48,642 nt of DNA from an uncultured Lachnospiraceae bacterium (GCA_910577785.1 CAJTNT010000031.1:1-48642), one strand, 5' to 3'. Positions 17,470-25,571 are shown, counted from the stretch's first letter. The notes: a model not told the origin generated them from the sequence alone. Translations and numbers: made by a program.

Positions 17470-18024
17470 CTACACCGTAAGAATCTCTTTTGACTTTTCC
17501 TCTACAGCCTTGTCCACATTGGCGATAAATTTATCTGTCATTTTCTGTATTTCACTTTCCAGCTGCTTAATCTCATCTTCAGAAGTATCATTTGCCTTGC
17601 CCAGCTTCTTCATCGCGTCATTGGCATCCCTGCGGATATTCCGCATCGCCACTTTGGCTCCCTCGCCCTTCTTCTTCACGTCCTTCGCCAGCTGCTTCCT
17701 GCGTTCCTCTGTCAGTTCCGGAAACACCAGGCGGATTACCTTGCCGTCATTGGTAGGGTTAATGCCCAGGTCGGAAGCCTGGATTTCCTTTTCAATCGCA
17801 CGGAGCATGCTGCCCTCCCAGGGCTGGATTACTATCATACGCGGCTCAGGGACAGAGACATTCGCCACCTGCTGGATTGCGGTGGGCGTCCCATAATAAT
17901 CCACCCGCAGGCGGTCAAGCACATGGGGATTGGCGCGCCCTGCACGGACCGAGCCAAACTCACCCAATAAATTGTCAAACGACTTCTGCATTTTGTCACT
18001 GTACGGCTGTAATCTTTCATCCAT
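17470..18024 (-). CDS. frr: ribosome recycling factor
   Basis: Releases ribosomes from mRNA after termination together with EF-G. Starting at ATG 18024 gives 184 residues, the usual size; a GTG at 18033 is an alternative that adds three residues. The sequence shows the family landmarks GEFGSVRAGRANPHVLDRLRVDYYG (domain I start), IQPWEGSMLRAIEKEIQASDLGINP and the long C-terminal helix. Conserved neighbour of pyrH. Confidence 0.97.
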   Translation of the reverse strand: MDERLQPYSDKMQKSFDNLLGEFGSVRAGRANPHVLDRLRVDYYGTPTAIQQVANVSVPEPRMIVIQPWEGSMLRAIEKEIQASDLGINPTNDGKVIRLVFPELTEERRKQLAKDVKKKGEGAKVAMRNIRRDANDAMKKLGKANDTSEDEIKQLESEIQKMTDKFIANVDKAVEEKSKEILTV

Positions 18025-18066
18025 AAAAATCACCCATTCCTTTCATTCTTCTCCTATACACACGGC

Positions 18067-18762
18067 TCATACCGTTACTTTCGTCCCCGTAAATCTCCCA
18101 TTGACGGCATTGACAATGCTGTTGTGCTCATTGAGCCCAAACACATACATCGGCATTTTATTCTCCATACAGAGGATGGACGCCGCCAGGTCTACCACAG
18201 CCAGCTTGTGGTCAATCACCTCCTGTATGGAAACCTCGTCATATTTTACAGCCTGGGGGTTAATCTTCGGATCACTGTCATAGACCCCGTCCACGGCCTT
18301 CGCCAAAAAGATGCCCTCTGCCTCAATCTCTACTGCCCGCAGCACGGTCGCAGTATCTGTGGAAAAATAAGGATGCCCTGTTCCCCCGGCGAAAAAGCAC
18401 ACCATCCCTTTGGAAAAATACTTATTCGCCCGATCCTTCGAAAACAGTTTTGTAAAGGAGCCGCAGGCAAATGGCGTCAGAATCTGTGTGCAAAGCCCCA
18501 CAGAACGGAAAATCTCTGACACATAGATACAGTTCATAACGGTCGCCAGCATGCCAATCTGATCCGCCTTGGTACGGTCAATATGCTCGCTGGTCCTCCC
18601 ACGCCAGAAATTGCCGCCGCCAATCACAATGCCCACTTGAATCCCGGCGTCTGCCAGCTGCCTGACCTGCTCTGCCACCACCAGCACCGTAGGCTCGTCA
18701 AACCCGGTATGCTTCTCCCCGGCCAATGCCTCGCCGCTTAATTTCAACATAATCCTCTTCAT
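18067..18762 (-). CDS. pyrH: UMP kinase
   Basis: Phosphorylates UMP to UDP; hexameric amino-acid-kinase fold (231 residues). It shows MLKLSGEAL at the start, GIVIGGGNFWRG, RTKADQIGMLATVMN and FFAGGTGHPYFSTDTATVLRAVEI, all typical. I chose ATG 18762 because AAGGGGG precedes it and the conserved core starts there; the open frame runs 25 codons further into the bactofilin end. The bactofilin stop is 10 bases upstream, so the two are co-transcribed. Confidence 0.97.
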   Translation of the reverse strand: MKRIMLKLSGEALAGEKHTGFDEPTVLVVAEQVRQLADAGIQVGIVIGGGNFWRGRTSEHIDRTKADQIGMLATVMNCIYVSEIFRSVGLCTQILTPFACGSFTKLFSKDRANKYFSKGMVCFFAGGTGHPYFSTDTATVLRAVEIEAEGIFLAKAVDGVYDSDPKINPQAVKYDEVSIQEVIDHKLAVVDLAASILCMENKMPMYVFGLNEHNSIVNAVNGRFTGTKVTV

Positions 18763-18772
18763 TGGAACCCCC

Positions 18773-19594
18773 TTATTTGCTCTGGAAAAGGCTGTCCATA
18801 TCCACATCCGCATAGCACTGGGAACAGAAGCCTTCAATTACGGCGCCATTGTTAATCTGTACGGAACGGGACTTAATATTGCCTTTGATTACGGCTGAAG
18901 TGTCCACAACCACCGGCCCCTGCACATCAATGTCGCCCTTCACTGCCCCGGCAATCACCGCGCTGGTGGCCGTGATGTTGCCGACCACAATCGACCCTAG
19001 CCCAATCTTTGCCGTGCCGCTGGTAGAGACCTCGCCCTCCACACTGGCAGAATCGGCAAAAAATTCGGCTGACTTTGTATCGCCTTTTATGCTGCCCATA
19101 ATTGTCATCTTGCCATTACACTGTACATTACCCACAACCGAACCCCGCAATTCCAAAGAACCCGTGGATTCCAGATCTCCATTCAAGGAAGTGCCCTCCG
19201 TGATGATCGTCATTTCCTTTGATGCCGCATCCAAAAACCTGTTATCTGATGTAAAAGTATCCACCATCTCCGTATCTGCTGCCATATCTGCGCCCATGGT
19301 ACCCTCACTCTCCTGTTCATCCGCTACAATCTCTATGCCAATCTCCTTTGCTCCTTCCTCTGCCCCGCCTTCTGCCGGCAGATCTTCTGGCAGTTCGGAA
19401 GGCTCCCCTACCTTTTCAAAAAGCCCTTCCAGCTTTTTCAGTTCTGACTGTACGTCAACTTCCTGTTCCAGCGTATTTACAACCATTTCCGGATGCACTT
19501 CCTGGCTGCCTGCCTCCGCCCCCTCCCCCTCTGGGGGAAGGATGTCATTTACCGCCTGAAACAAATCATCCTTGAAATCTTTGAAAAAGCTCAT
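18773..19594 (-). CDS. bactofilin-family polymer-forming cytoskeletal protein
   Basis: 273 residues. The N-terminal half (about 1-135) is acidic and low in order. The C-terminal half is a bactofilin beta-helix (DUF583) with repeated short strands: TIITEGTSLNGDLESTGSLEL, then successive VVGNVQCNG, SIKGDTKS, SVEGEVS, SIVVGNIT and AVKGDIDVQG turns. There is no signal peptide or membrane helix, so it is cytoplasmic. Bactofilins form filaments that often localise cell-wall enzymes. Here it lies between a membrane-anchored deacetylase and pyrH, consistent with a cell-envelope role. It has a Cys pair near the C-terminus (CSQCYADVD). Confidence 0.88.
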   Translation of the reverse strand: MSFFKDFKDDLFQAVNDILPPEGEGAEAGSQEVHPEMVVNTLEQEVDVQSELKKLEGLFEKVGEPSELPEDLPAEGGAEEGAKEIGIEIVADEQESEGTMGADMAADTEMVDTFTSDNRFLDAASKEMTIITEGTSLNGDLESTGSLELRGSVVGNVQCNGKMTIMGSIKGDTKSAEFFADSASVEGEVSTSGTAKIGLGSIVVGNITATSAVIAGAVKGDIDVQGPVVVDTSAVIKGNIKSRSVQINNGAVIEGFCSQCYADVDMDSLFQSK

Positions 19595-19653
19595 ATATGT
19601 ACCTCCATCTGTTCATTAATATTTGTAACGATTCCATGCCTGCTATCTTCTAT

Positions 19654-20622
19654 CTATTTCACGCTGCCAGCCTCGATATGCTGCACCGGCTCCGTGTCCT
19701 CGTCAATGGGGAGCAAGGTAAATCCTGCCTCCCGCAGCCTGTCAATCATTGGCGCCAGCGCCTCAGCCGTAGGAGCCTTGGTCGCAGCGTCGTGCATCAG
19801 CACAACGGCCGACTGGTACCTCACTGCGTCCTTCATAACATTCTCAATCAACTCTTCCGGCATATAAGCCTGCCCTGTGGCATCGCCGCTCATGACATTC
19901 CAGTCAAAATACGTAAGCCCCTTCTCATTTGTATAACGGATAAACTCTTCCATCGGAAGGCTGCTGACATGGTTGCTGCTCCCCCCTGGGAAACGCATGA
20001 TCGTAGGGGTAACCCCCGTCACCTCTGCCAGATAAGTCTGCAGATGGGTCATATCCTCTGCAAATGCATCCACAGAGGCATAAATCTCATTGTACTTGTG
20101 TGAATAAGAATGCATTGCCAGCGTATGCCCTTCCTCTACAATCCTGCGGTATATAGCCTCTGCCTCTTTTCCTTCCTGCCCTATGACAAAGAAGGTGGCC
20201 TTGACGCCTTTCTCCTTCAGAATATCCAGGATCCTTGGCGTATTGTCGCTCGGCCCATCATCAAACGTAAGGTAGGCCTTGGGGGTATCTTCCTTCTGTG
20301 CGCCGTCCTGTTGGGCAGACGCCTCCCCAATCTCATGCTCTATCTGGTTCGCATCCTTCACAGAATCCTCCATGCTCTCGCCGGAAACCGCGCCGCTTTT
20401 ACGGCTCTCGTTGTCAACTTCCTGTTCCACAGACACCATAGATTCTGTCAGTTCTTTTACTTTGTCTTCTAACCAGAAAAGCCGCAATAAGAGAACCGGC
20501 AGCATCACCGTCACAACCAGCATCCAGATAAACATGCCTGTTACAATGGACGTCCGTATCTTATTCACGCGCTTTCTCCTTGACTGTTGCTCACGCAGCC
20601 CTGTGGGTGTTTTATCTTCCAT
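19654..20622 (-). CDS. membrane-anchored polysaccharide deacetylase (NodB domain)
   Basis: 322 residues. A basic N-terminus is followed by one membrane helix (about residues 24-48), a coiled-coil-prone linker (to about 110), then a NodB/CE4 domain. Catalytic motifs are AYLTFDDGPSDNTP (motif 1, metal Asp), HSYSH (motif 2, metal His pair) and RFPGGSSN (motif 3), with a C-terminal VVLMHDA. It probably removes acetyl groups from peptidoglycan or another surface glycan outside the cell. GGGAGG precedes the ATG. It is the first gene of the group that continues into the bactofilin. Confidence 0.92.
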   Translation of the reverse strand: MEDKTPTGLREQQSRRKRVNKIRTSIVTGMFIWMLVVTVMLPVLLLRLFWLEDKVKELTESMVSVEQEVDNESRKSGAVSGESMEDSVKDANQIEHEIGEASAQQDGAQKEDTPKAYLTFDDGPSDNTPRILDILKEKGVKATFFVIGQEGKEAEAIYRRIVEEGHTLAMHSYSHKYNEIYASVDAFAEDMTHLQTYLAEVTGVTPTIMRFPGGSSNHVSSLPMEEFIRYTNEKGLTYFDWNVMSGDATGQAYMPEELIENVMKDAVRYQSAVVLMHDAATKAPTAEALAPMIDRLREAGFTLLPIDEDTEPVQHIEAGSVK

Positions 20623-21043
20623 GTAGAAACCTCCCCGATTTCTTGATTCTGCATTTTATAGCCTGTTTCTTCCTTGCTTTTCTTTATTGTAACACATTTT
20701 TTGTAAAAGGTATTCAAAAAAAAGAAAAAAATATGTACTATTTTTTGGAGGATTTGTTGAAATTTTCAGAGAATATTGACTAAATTATTGTTTTTAGAGA
20801 TAATTTTGGTTATGGAAGCCGCTTATATTGGGACGGAAGGGAGTTTATTTGCGGCCAAACGAACCGCTTCGGAAGTGGGAAGCACCTGGCAGAAACATGC
20901 TCCTGTTCCGTTGGGGACACTGCAGTACTAAGCCCAAAAACACCCCGCTAAGTACTGACATCCCTTTTGCCGCCTTCCCGCTTCCTCCGCTATGGCTTGA
21001 AGTATGATGATTCGTTCTGCCAGATCTACATACACTTTAAGTA
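20623..21043. other. 420-base intergenic region with candidate RNA and repeat
   Basis: No credible ORF. The left part is A/T-rich. A forward promoter-like element occurs at 20775-20803 (-35 TTGACT, 17-base spacer, -10 GATAAT). Downstream of it is a GC-richer stretch (20815-20995) with local hairpins such as GCGG...CCGC. The end of this stretch carries the dispersed repeat described separately. I could not match it to any known RNA family by eye. Confidence 0.35.
20949..20996 (+). repeat. dispersed repeat, copy A
   Basis: Starts with TAAGTACTGACATCCCTTT and ends with CCCGCTTCCTCCGCTATGG. Both blocks recur in inverted orientation at the right end of the window (48583-48642), where they are separated by a 13-base longer middle. 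It lies in a non-coding region downstream of copA. Confidence 0.75.
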
Positions 21044-21253
21044 TTATTGAATAGAAAGCACCTTATAATCCTGCTCTTCGACAGCTTTTGTCAGGATATC
21101 ATCTGATATTTCCTCTGCCATTCCCACAACCGCAGTCCCTTCTTCATGGCTCACCTTCGCCTCTGACACACCTTCCAGGGCTTCTAAGCATTTTTTCACC
21201 CTTGCTTCACAGTGGCCGCACATCATGCCTTCGATTTTCATTGTTTTTTCCAT
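21044..21253 (-). CDS. copZ: CopZ-like copper chaperone, probable internal start within copA
   Basis: A 69-residue heavy-metal-associated domain protein with the Cu(I) site GMMCGHC near its N-terminus. It is in frame with copA, which reads straight into it. However, ATG 21253 is preceded at seven bases by AAGGAGGA (21261-21268), an excellent ribosome site embedded in the linker codons for HKKEEKK. Free CopZ would deliver copper to CopA or CsoR. Sequence alone suggests that both a fusion and a separate chaperone can be made. Confidence 0.7.
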   Translation of the reverse strand: MEKTMKIEGMMCGHCEARVKKCLEALEGVSEAKVSHEEGTAVVGMAEEISDDILTKAVEEQDYKVLSIQ

Positions 21254-23638
21254 TTTCTTTTCCTCCTTCTTATGAAAAGTACCTAGTTCCGCTCCCCCGG
21301 CTGCCCTCTCTGGATTTCCGCCAGGCCTGGTATTTTCCCTTTGCCGGGATTTGCGCCGTAAGGGCTTATCCTTTTGGGCATTGTAGATTTTCTGCATATT
21401 CAGGCGCAATGCGTTCGTCACGACGCAAAAGCTGGACAGGCTCATGGCTGCGGCGCCGAACATAGGGTTCAGCTGCCAGCCAAACAGCGGGATCCAGACA
21501 CCTGCTGCCAGGGGGATGCCAATCATATTGTAGATAAACGCCCAGAACAAGTTCTCATGGATGTTCCTGAGAGTTGCACGGCTTAAGCGGATTGCAGCAG
21601 GCACATCACTCAAACGGCTTTTCATCAGCACGATATCCGCCGCGTCGATAGCAATGTCCGTGCCTGCGCCAATAGCAATGCCCATGTCTGCGCGGGTAAG
21701 GGCCGGGGCATCATTGATGCCGTCTCCGACCATCGCCGTCTTGCCCTCTTTCTGCAGGGCGCGGATGACGCTTTCTTTCCCATCCGGCAACACGCCGGCA
21801 ATGACCTGGTCTACGCCTGCCTGACGGCCAATGGCATTTGCTGTCCTCTCATTATCGCCAGTCAGCATGACCACCCGGATGCCCATATGCTGCAGCTCGC
21901 GGACTGCCTGGGCGCTGTCCTCTTTCATCAGGTCTGCTACGGCAATCACCCCCAGCAGCTTTTCTCCCCGGGCAAAATATAAGGGGGTTTTGCCTTCCTC
22001 TGCCAGAAACTGTGCCTGCTGCAGCACTTTGATGGGAATCTCTGCCTTGGTCTGGATAAAGGTATCGTTCCCCCCATAGACTGGCTGCCCCTGGCAGACG
22101 CCGGAAAGCCCATTGCCTGGCAGGGCCTGAAATTCCAGGACTTCCGGGAGGGCTGCCTGCGTCTCTTTGGCATATGCGAGGACAGCCTTTGCCAGGGGAT
22201 GCTCGCTTTTCTGCTCCAGGGCGCAGGCCACAAGGAGCAGTTCCTCCTCGGACACCCCAGGGGCAGGCGCCAAGTCGGTAACCTTGGGTTCCCCATTGGT
22301 AATCGTCCCTGTCTTGTCCAGCGCCACAATTTCCATTTTCCCTGTTTCCTCCAGGGATACGGCCGTCTTAAACATAATGCCGTTTTTGGCGCCCATGCCA
22401 TTGCCCACCATAATCGCCACCGGCGTGGCCAAGCCAAGGGCACAGGGGCAGCTGATGACCAGCACGGAAATCCCACGCGCCAGGGCAAAGCCGATGCTCT
22501 GCCCTGCCAGCATCCAGGCCCCTATCGTTACCAGGGCAATGCCAATCACAATCGGCACAAAGACGCCAGACACCTTATCTGCCACCTTGGCAATGGGCGC
22601 TTTGGTGGCGGCGGCATTACTCACCATCTGGATAATCTGGGATAACGTCGTATCCTCCCCTACCCGCGAAGCCTGGCATTTAAGGAAACCAGACTGGTTG
22701 GTAGTGGCAGCGGATACCGCATCGCCAGCGGCCTTATCTACCGGGATACTTTCCCCGGTCAGCGCCGCTTCATTGACGGCGCTGCTGCCCTCCAGCACAA
22801 TGCCGTCCACAGGGATATTTTCCCCAGGGCGCACTAGGAAGATATCTCCTTTTCTCACCTGCTCAATGGACACTTCCGCCTCTGTTCCCTCCCGCAGCAC
22901 CACTGCCGTCTTCGGCGAGAGCTTCATCAGCCCCTTAAGGGCGTCTGTCGTCTTCCCCTTTGAGCGGGCTTCCAGCATCTTGCCAACGGTAATCAAGGTC
23001 AGGATCATGGCGGCGGACTCAAAATAAAACTCATGCATATAGCCCATCACGCCTTCCATGTCCCCCCGCATCTGGGCATCTGTCATCGCAAACAGCGCAT
23101 ACGTACTGTAGACAAAGGACGCCCCTGACCCCAGTGCCACCAGGGTGTCCATATTCGGCGCCCTGTGAATCAGGCTTTTGATGCCGCTGATAAAAAATTT
23201 CTGGTTGATTCCCATGATAATCACTGTCAGGAGCAGCTGCAAAATCCCCATTCCCACATGATTCTCTGCCAAAAACGCCGGCAGCGGCCACCCCCACATC
23301 ATATGCCCCATCGAAAAATACATCAGCACAAGCAAAAATCCCAGGGATGCGCACAGGCGCTGCCGCAGCAGGGGCGTCTCTCTGTCCTTGAGCAATTCCT
23401 CCCCATCCTCAGCCGGCGCACCCATCGCCACAGAGGCCTCCCCTTTCTTCTGGGCCCCATATCCCGCTTCTTCTACGGCCTTTATAATCTCCTGCGCCGA
23501 AAACTCTCCTTCCACGCCCATGGAATTGGTCAGCAGGCTGACCGAACAGGACGTCACGCCCGGAACCTTCCCCACTGCCTTCTCCACCCGTGTACTGCAG
23601 GCCGCGCAGCTCATCCCTGTCACTGTATACTGTTCCAT
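21044..23638 (-). CDS. copA: copper-exporting P1B-type ATPase CopA with C-terminal fused CopZ-like domain
   Basis: Pumps Cu(I) out of the cytoplasm (864 residues, about 70 longer than a usual one-HMA CopA). The N-terminal heavy-metal domain carries GMSCAAC (Cys 11 and 14). Membrane helices follow, then the actuator TGES (294-297), the CPC metal site SCPCALG (397-399), phosphorylation site DKTGT (441), and the GDGIND hinge. After the last helix pair there is a charged linker (about 765-795), then a second metal domain with GMMCGHC (residues 805-811). The last domain is a complete CopZ in the same frame. csoR lies 46 bases upstream. Confidence 0.96.
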   Translation of the reverse strand: MEQYTVTGMSCAACSTRVEKAVGKVPGVTSCSVSLLTNSMGVEGEFSAQEIIKAVEEAGYGAQKKGEASVAMGAPAEDGEELLKDRETPLLRQRLCASLGFLLVLMYFSMGHMMWGWPLPAFLAENHVGMGILQLLLTVIIMGINQKFFISGIKSLIHRAPNMDTLVALGSGASFVYSTYALFAMTDAQMRGDMEGVMGYMHEFYFESAAMILTLITVGKMLEARSKGKTTDALKGLMKLSPKTAVVLREGTEAEVSIEQVRKGDIFLVRPGENIPVDGIVLEGSSAVNEAALTGESIPVDKAAGDAVSAATTNQSGFLKCQASRVGEDTTLSQIIQMVSNAAATKAPIAKVADKVSGVFVPIVIGIALVTIGAWMLAGQSIGFALARGISVLVISCPCALGLATPVAIMVGNGMGAKNGIMFKTAVSLEETGKMEIVALDKTGTITNGEPKVTDLAPAPGVSEEELLLVACALEQKSEHPLAKAVLAYAKETQAALPEVLEFQALPGNGLSGVCQGQPVYGGNDTFIQTKAEIPIKVLQQAQFLAEEGKTPLYFARGEKLLGVIAVADLMKEDSAQAVRELQHMGIRVVMLTGDNERTANAIGRQAGVDQVIAGVLPDGKESVIRALQKEGKTAMVGDGINDAPALTRADMGIAIGAGTDIAIDAADIVLMKSRLSDVPAAIRLSRATLRNIHENLFWAFIYNMIGIPLAAGVWIPLFGWQLNPMFGAAAMSLSSFCVVTNALRLNMQKIYNAQKDKPLRRKSRQRENTRPGGNPERAAGGAELGTFHKKEEKKMEKTMKIEGMMCGHCEARVKKCLEALEGVSEAKVSHEEGTAVVGMAEEISDDILTKAVEEQDYKVLSIQ

Positions 23639-23684
23639 ACTTGCCTCCTTGCTGCATTTATTTCATTGCATGCTTTCCTTGCAT

Positions 23685-24023
23685 TTATTTCATCAGCTTC
23701 TGTAAAGTCGCGAGCAGCTCATCCACGGTCTCTTCTTTCCCTTGCCGGATATCCTCGGTCACGCAGGTCTTGATATGGCTGGCCAGCAAGACCCGGTTAA
23801 AGCTGTTGAGGGCTGCGTTTGCTGCCGCCACCTGCACCAGGATATCTGGGCAGTATGCCTCCCGCTCTACCATTCCCTTGATCCCACGGATCTGGCCTTC
23901 AATGCGGTTCAGGCGGTGGATGAGGTCTTTATATTCCTCCGGCGGGCGTTCTTTCTTCTTGTGGATGCAGCATCCTGTAGGCTGCTCAAGTGTTCCCTGT
24001 TGCTCTTTTCCTTCCAAATCCAT
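23685..24023 (-). CDS. csoR: copper-sensing transcriptional repressor CsoR
   Basis: Copper-responsive repressor of the CsoR/RcnR (DUF156) family, 112 residues from ATG 24023, which has GGGAGG at five bases. An all-helical core starts at DLIHRLNRIEGQIRGIKGMVE. Copper ligands are Cys in EAYCPDIL and His-x-x-Cys in ASHIKTC, matching the C-H-C pattern of true CsoR. An extra CC pair near the N-terminus (TGCCIHKKK) is not a standard ligand. It controls its own promoter and copA downstream. Confidence 0.93.
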   Translation of the reverse strand: MDLEGKEQQGTLEQPTGCCIHKKKERPPEEYKDLIHRLNRIEGQIRGIKGMVEREAYCPDILVQVAAANAALNSFNRVLLASHIKTCVTEDIRQGKEETVDELLATLQKLMK

Positions 24024-24080
24024 CCCTTCCTCCCTTCGCCAAAACAATCCTATCTACTATTGTTTCTGCATTTCTCACCT

Positions 24081-24109
24081 ATTATATACCCTATGGGGGT
24101 ATATTGCAA
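24081..24109 (-). promoter_or_regulatory. csoR-copA promoter with CsoR operator in the spacer
   Basis: On the reverse strand: -35 TTGCAA (24104-24109), a 17-base spacer and -10 TATAAT (24081-24086). The spacer is almost entirely a palindrome, TATACCC-N5-GGGTATA (24085-24103), which matches the GC-tract-flanked-by-TATA form of known CsoR sites. Bound CsoR would cover both promoter boxes. Confidence 0.85.
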
Positions 24110-24175
24110 GCAAAAATTAAAAAATATCACAAAAAACATTGCATTTCGGAGGAAACGTGCTATAATAATGGACAG

Positions 24176-24249
24176 GGAAGCATAGCTCAGCTGGGATGAG
24201 CGTTCGCCTCACACGCGAGAGGTCATGGGTTCGAGCCCCATTGCTTCCA
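24176..24249 (+). tRNA. tRNA-Val (anticodon CAC)
   Basis: 74 nt. Acceptor GGAAGCA pairs with TGCTTCC, discriminator A. The anticodon stem TTCGC/GCGAG (one T-G pair) encloses loop CTCACAC, giving anticodon CAC. T-arm ATGGG-TTCGAGC-CCCAT. No encoded CCA. A promoter (-35 TTGCAT, 16-base spacer, -10 TATAAT at 24160) lies just upstream. Confidence 0.93.
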
Positions 24250-24258
24250 TTTGAATGA

Positions 24259-24297
24259 AAAGCCCACGAGCATAGCCCATTGCTTGCGGGCTTTTTA
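24259..24297 (+). terminator. terminator after tRNA-Val(CAC)
   Basis: AAGCCC-A-CGAGCA pairs with TGCTTG-C-GGGCTT (one internal mismatch), followed by TTTTT. Confidence 0.8.
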
Positions 24298-24347
24298 CCG
24301 TTAAATCTTAAACCTACTTAGATCTATTAGAAAGCGAGGAATCACTT

Positions 24348-24890
24348 ATGGCATCCGCACAAGAGAAAACTTATACCATTGACGACATCTATGCCCTGCC
24401 AGAAGGCCAGAGGGCGGAACTGATTGATGGGCAGATGTATATGATGGCGCCGCCAAAGCGGATTCACCAAAAACTGATCACTGAGTTGGTATCCCTCATC
24501 CACCGGCATATCAAGAACCACGATGGCAGTTGTGAAATCTACCCAGCGCCTTTCGCCGTTTTTTTGAATAAAGATAGCCAGAACTATGTAGAGCCTGATA
24601 TTTCTGTGGTCTGCGACAAAACAAAGCTAGATGATAATGGCTGCCATGGCGCCCCGGACTGGATTATTGAAATCATTTCTCCCAGCACAAGCCGCATGGA
24701 CTATGGGATAAAGCTTTTTAAATACCGCACTGCCGGCGTCCGTGAATACTGGATTGTGAACCCGTCCACGCGCACCGTCAATGTCTATGATTTCGAGCAT
24801 GACGCCGGGACAACGCAATATACGTTTGATGATGAAATCCCAGTATGCATTTATAGGGACTTAAGCATACGTATTGCCGATTTGCTGTGA
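24348..24890 (+). CDS. Uma2 family endonuclease-like protein (DUF820)
   Basis: 180 residues with the Uma2/DUF820 restriction-endonuclease-like fold: TIDDIYALPEGQRAELIDGQMYMM at the start, YVEPDISVVCD as the catalytic Asp strand, and PDWIIEIISPSTSRMDYGIKLFKYRTAGVREYWIVNP containing the Glu and Lys expected of a PD-(D/E)xK nuclease. The biological role of this abundant family is unclear. It stands alone between two nearly identical tRNA-Val genes. GCGAGGA precedes the ATG. Confidence 0.88.
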   Translation: MASAQEKTYTIDDIYALPEGQRAELIDGQMYMMAPPKRIHQKLITELVSLIHRHIKNHDGSCEIYPAPFAVFLNKDSQNYVEPDISVVCDKTKLDDNGCHGAPDWIIEIISPSTSRMDYGIKLFKYRTAGVREYWIVNPSTRTVNVYDFEHDAGTTQYTFDDEIPVCIYRDLSIRIADLL

Positions 24891-24963
24891 ATATGTACGC
24901 AGCTGTGCAAAGCGGGTGCCAGAAACCCAGATTAAACTTATACACTTAGGCTTATATTTTCCC

Positions 24964-24990
24964 TTTACAAAAAGAGATCTTTATGTTATA
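24964..24990 (+). promoter_or_regulatory. promoter of tRNA-Val(GAC)
   Basis: -35 TTTACA (24964-24969), a 17-base spacer and a -10 TATAAT ending about ten bases before the tRNA start. Confidence 0.6.
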
Positions 24991-25001
24991 ATCAGTGGCA
25001 T

Positions 25002-25075
25002 GGAAGCATAGCTCAGCCGGGATGAGCGCTCGCCTGACTAGCGGGAGGTCAAGGGTTCGAGCCCCTTTGCTTCCA
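25002..25075 (+). tRNA. tRNA-Val (anticodon GAC)
   Basis: 74 nt, same acceptor stem as the first tRNA-Val and identical at about 66 of 74 positions. Anticodon stem CTCGC/GCGGG, loop CTGACTA, anticodon GAC. T stem AAGGG/CCCTT differs from the first copy by a compensatory pair, which supports both being functional. A T-rich tract follows. Confidence 0.93.
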
Positions 25076-25220
25076 TTTTTATTTTTTATATAGGATTTAA
25101 AACAGAGCCTTGTACAGGCAATATAGAAGACACAGCCCTTAATGATGGAAATCTCATGACAAAATAGTTATCAAACTGTCTAATACGGCATAAACCAGGC
25201 TAATAAAAAACCACACAAAA

Positions 25221-25269
25221 ACAGCCGCAAACCCTGAATCCACAACGGAATCGATGGGTTTACGGCTGT
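25221..25269 (-). terminator. terminator of the tRNA-Leu pair
   Basis: A 14-base arm (25221-25234) and its complement (25256-25269, one mismatch) form a long stem just beyond tRNA-Leu(TAG). On the reverse strand it is followed by TTTTTGTG. Bases 25080-25220 show no gene. Confidence 0.8.
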
Positions 25270-25279
25270 TTCAGCCAAA

Positions 25280-25359
25280 TGCGGATAACAGGACTCGAAC
25301 CTGCACGGTCTCCCACCAGAACCTAAATCTGGCGCGTCTGCCAATTCCGCCATATCCGC
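25280..25359 (-). tRNA. tRNA-Leu (anticodon TAG)
   Basis: Acceptor GCGGATA pairs with TATCCGC. The D-arm has the Leu-type GCGGAATTGGCAGACGC. Anticodon stem CCAGA/TCTGG encloses TTTAGGT, giving TAG. The variable arm is long but short for class II, then CAGG-TTCGAGT-CCTG. Confidence 0.92.
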
Positions 25360-25471
25360 AAACTATTATGCAAAGCCGTGAATAATAACAAAAAATGCAA
25401 GCCCCTTCCCACTCCCATCTTCTATCACATCTGACAATTGTAATGGGTAACTGGACGACTTGCAAGCGAAA

Positions 25472-25555
25472 TGCAGGAGATGGGACTTGAACCCACACGA
25501 TATTGCTACCACAGGCACCTGAAGCCTGCGCGTCTGCCAATTCCGCCACTCCTGC
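25472..25555 (-). tRNA. tRNA-Leu (anticodon CAG)
   Basis: 84 nt. Acceptor GCAGGAG/CTCCTGC, the same D-arm as its neighbour, anticodon stem CAGGC/GCCTG around TTCAGGT giving CAG, and a class II long variable arm. First of the reverse tRNA pair. Confidence 0.94.
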
Positions 25556-25571
25556 ACAACTCACAAATGCT

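Noticed and set aside
20830..20945. SRP or 6S RNA in the intergenic region
   Set aside because: The SRP core (GGTCCGGAAGGAAGCAGC-like) is not present and no 6S-like long hairpin with a central bubble could be drawn.
21000..21043. Terminator for the copper operon
   Set aside because: No stem followed by a T-run could be found directly after the stop codon on the reverse strand.
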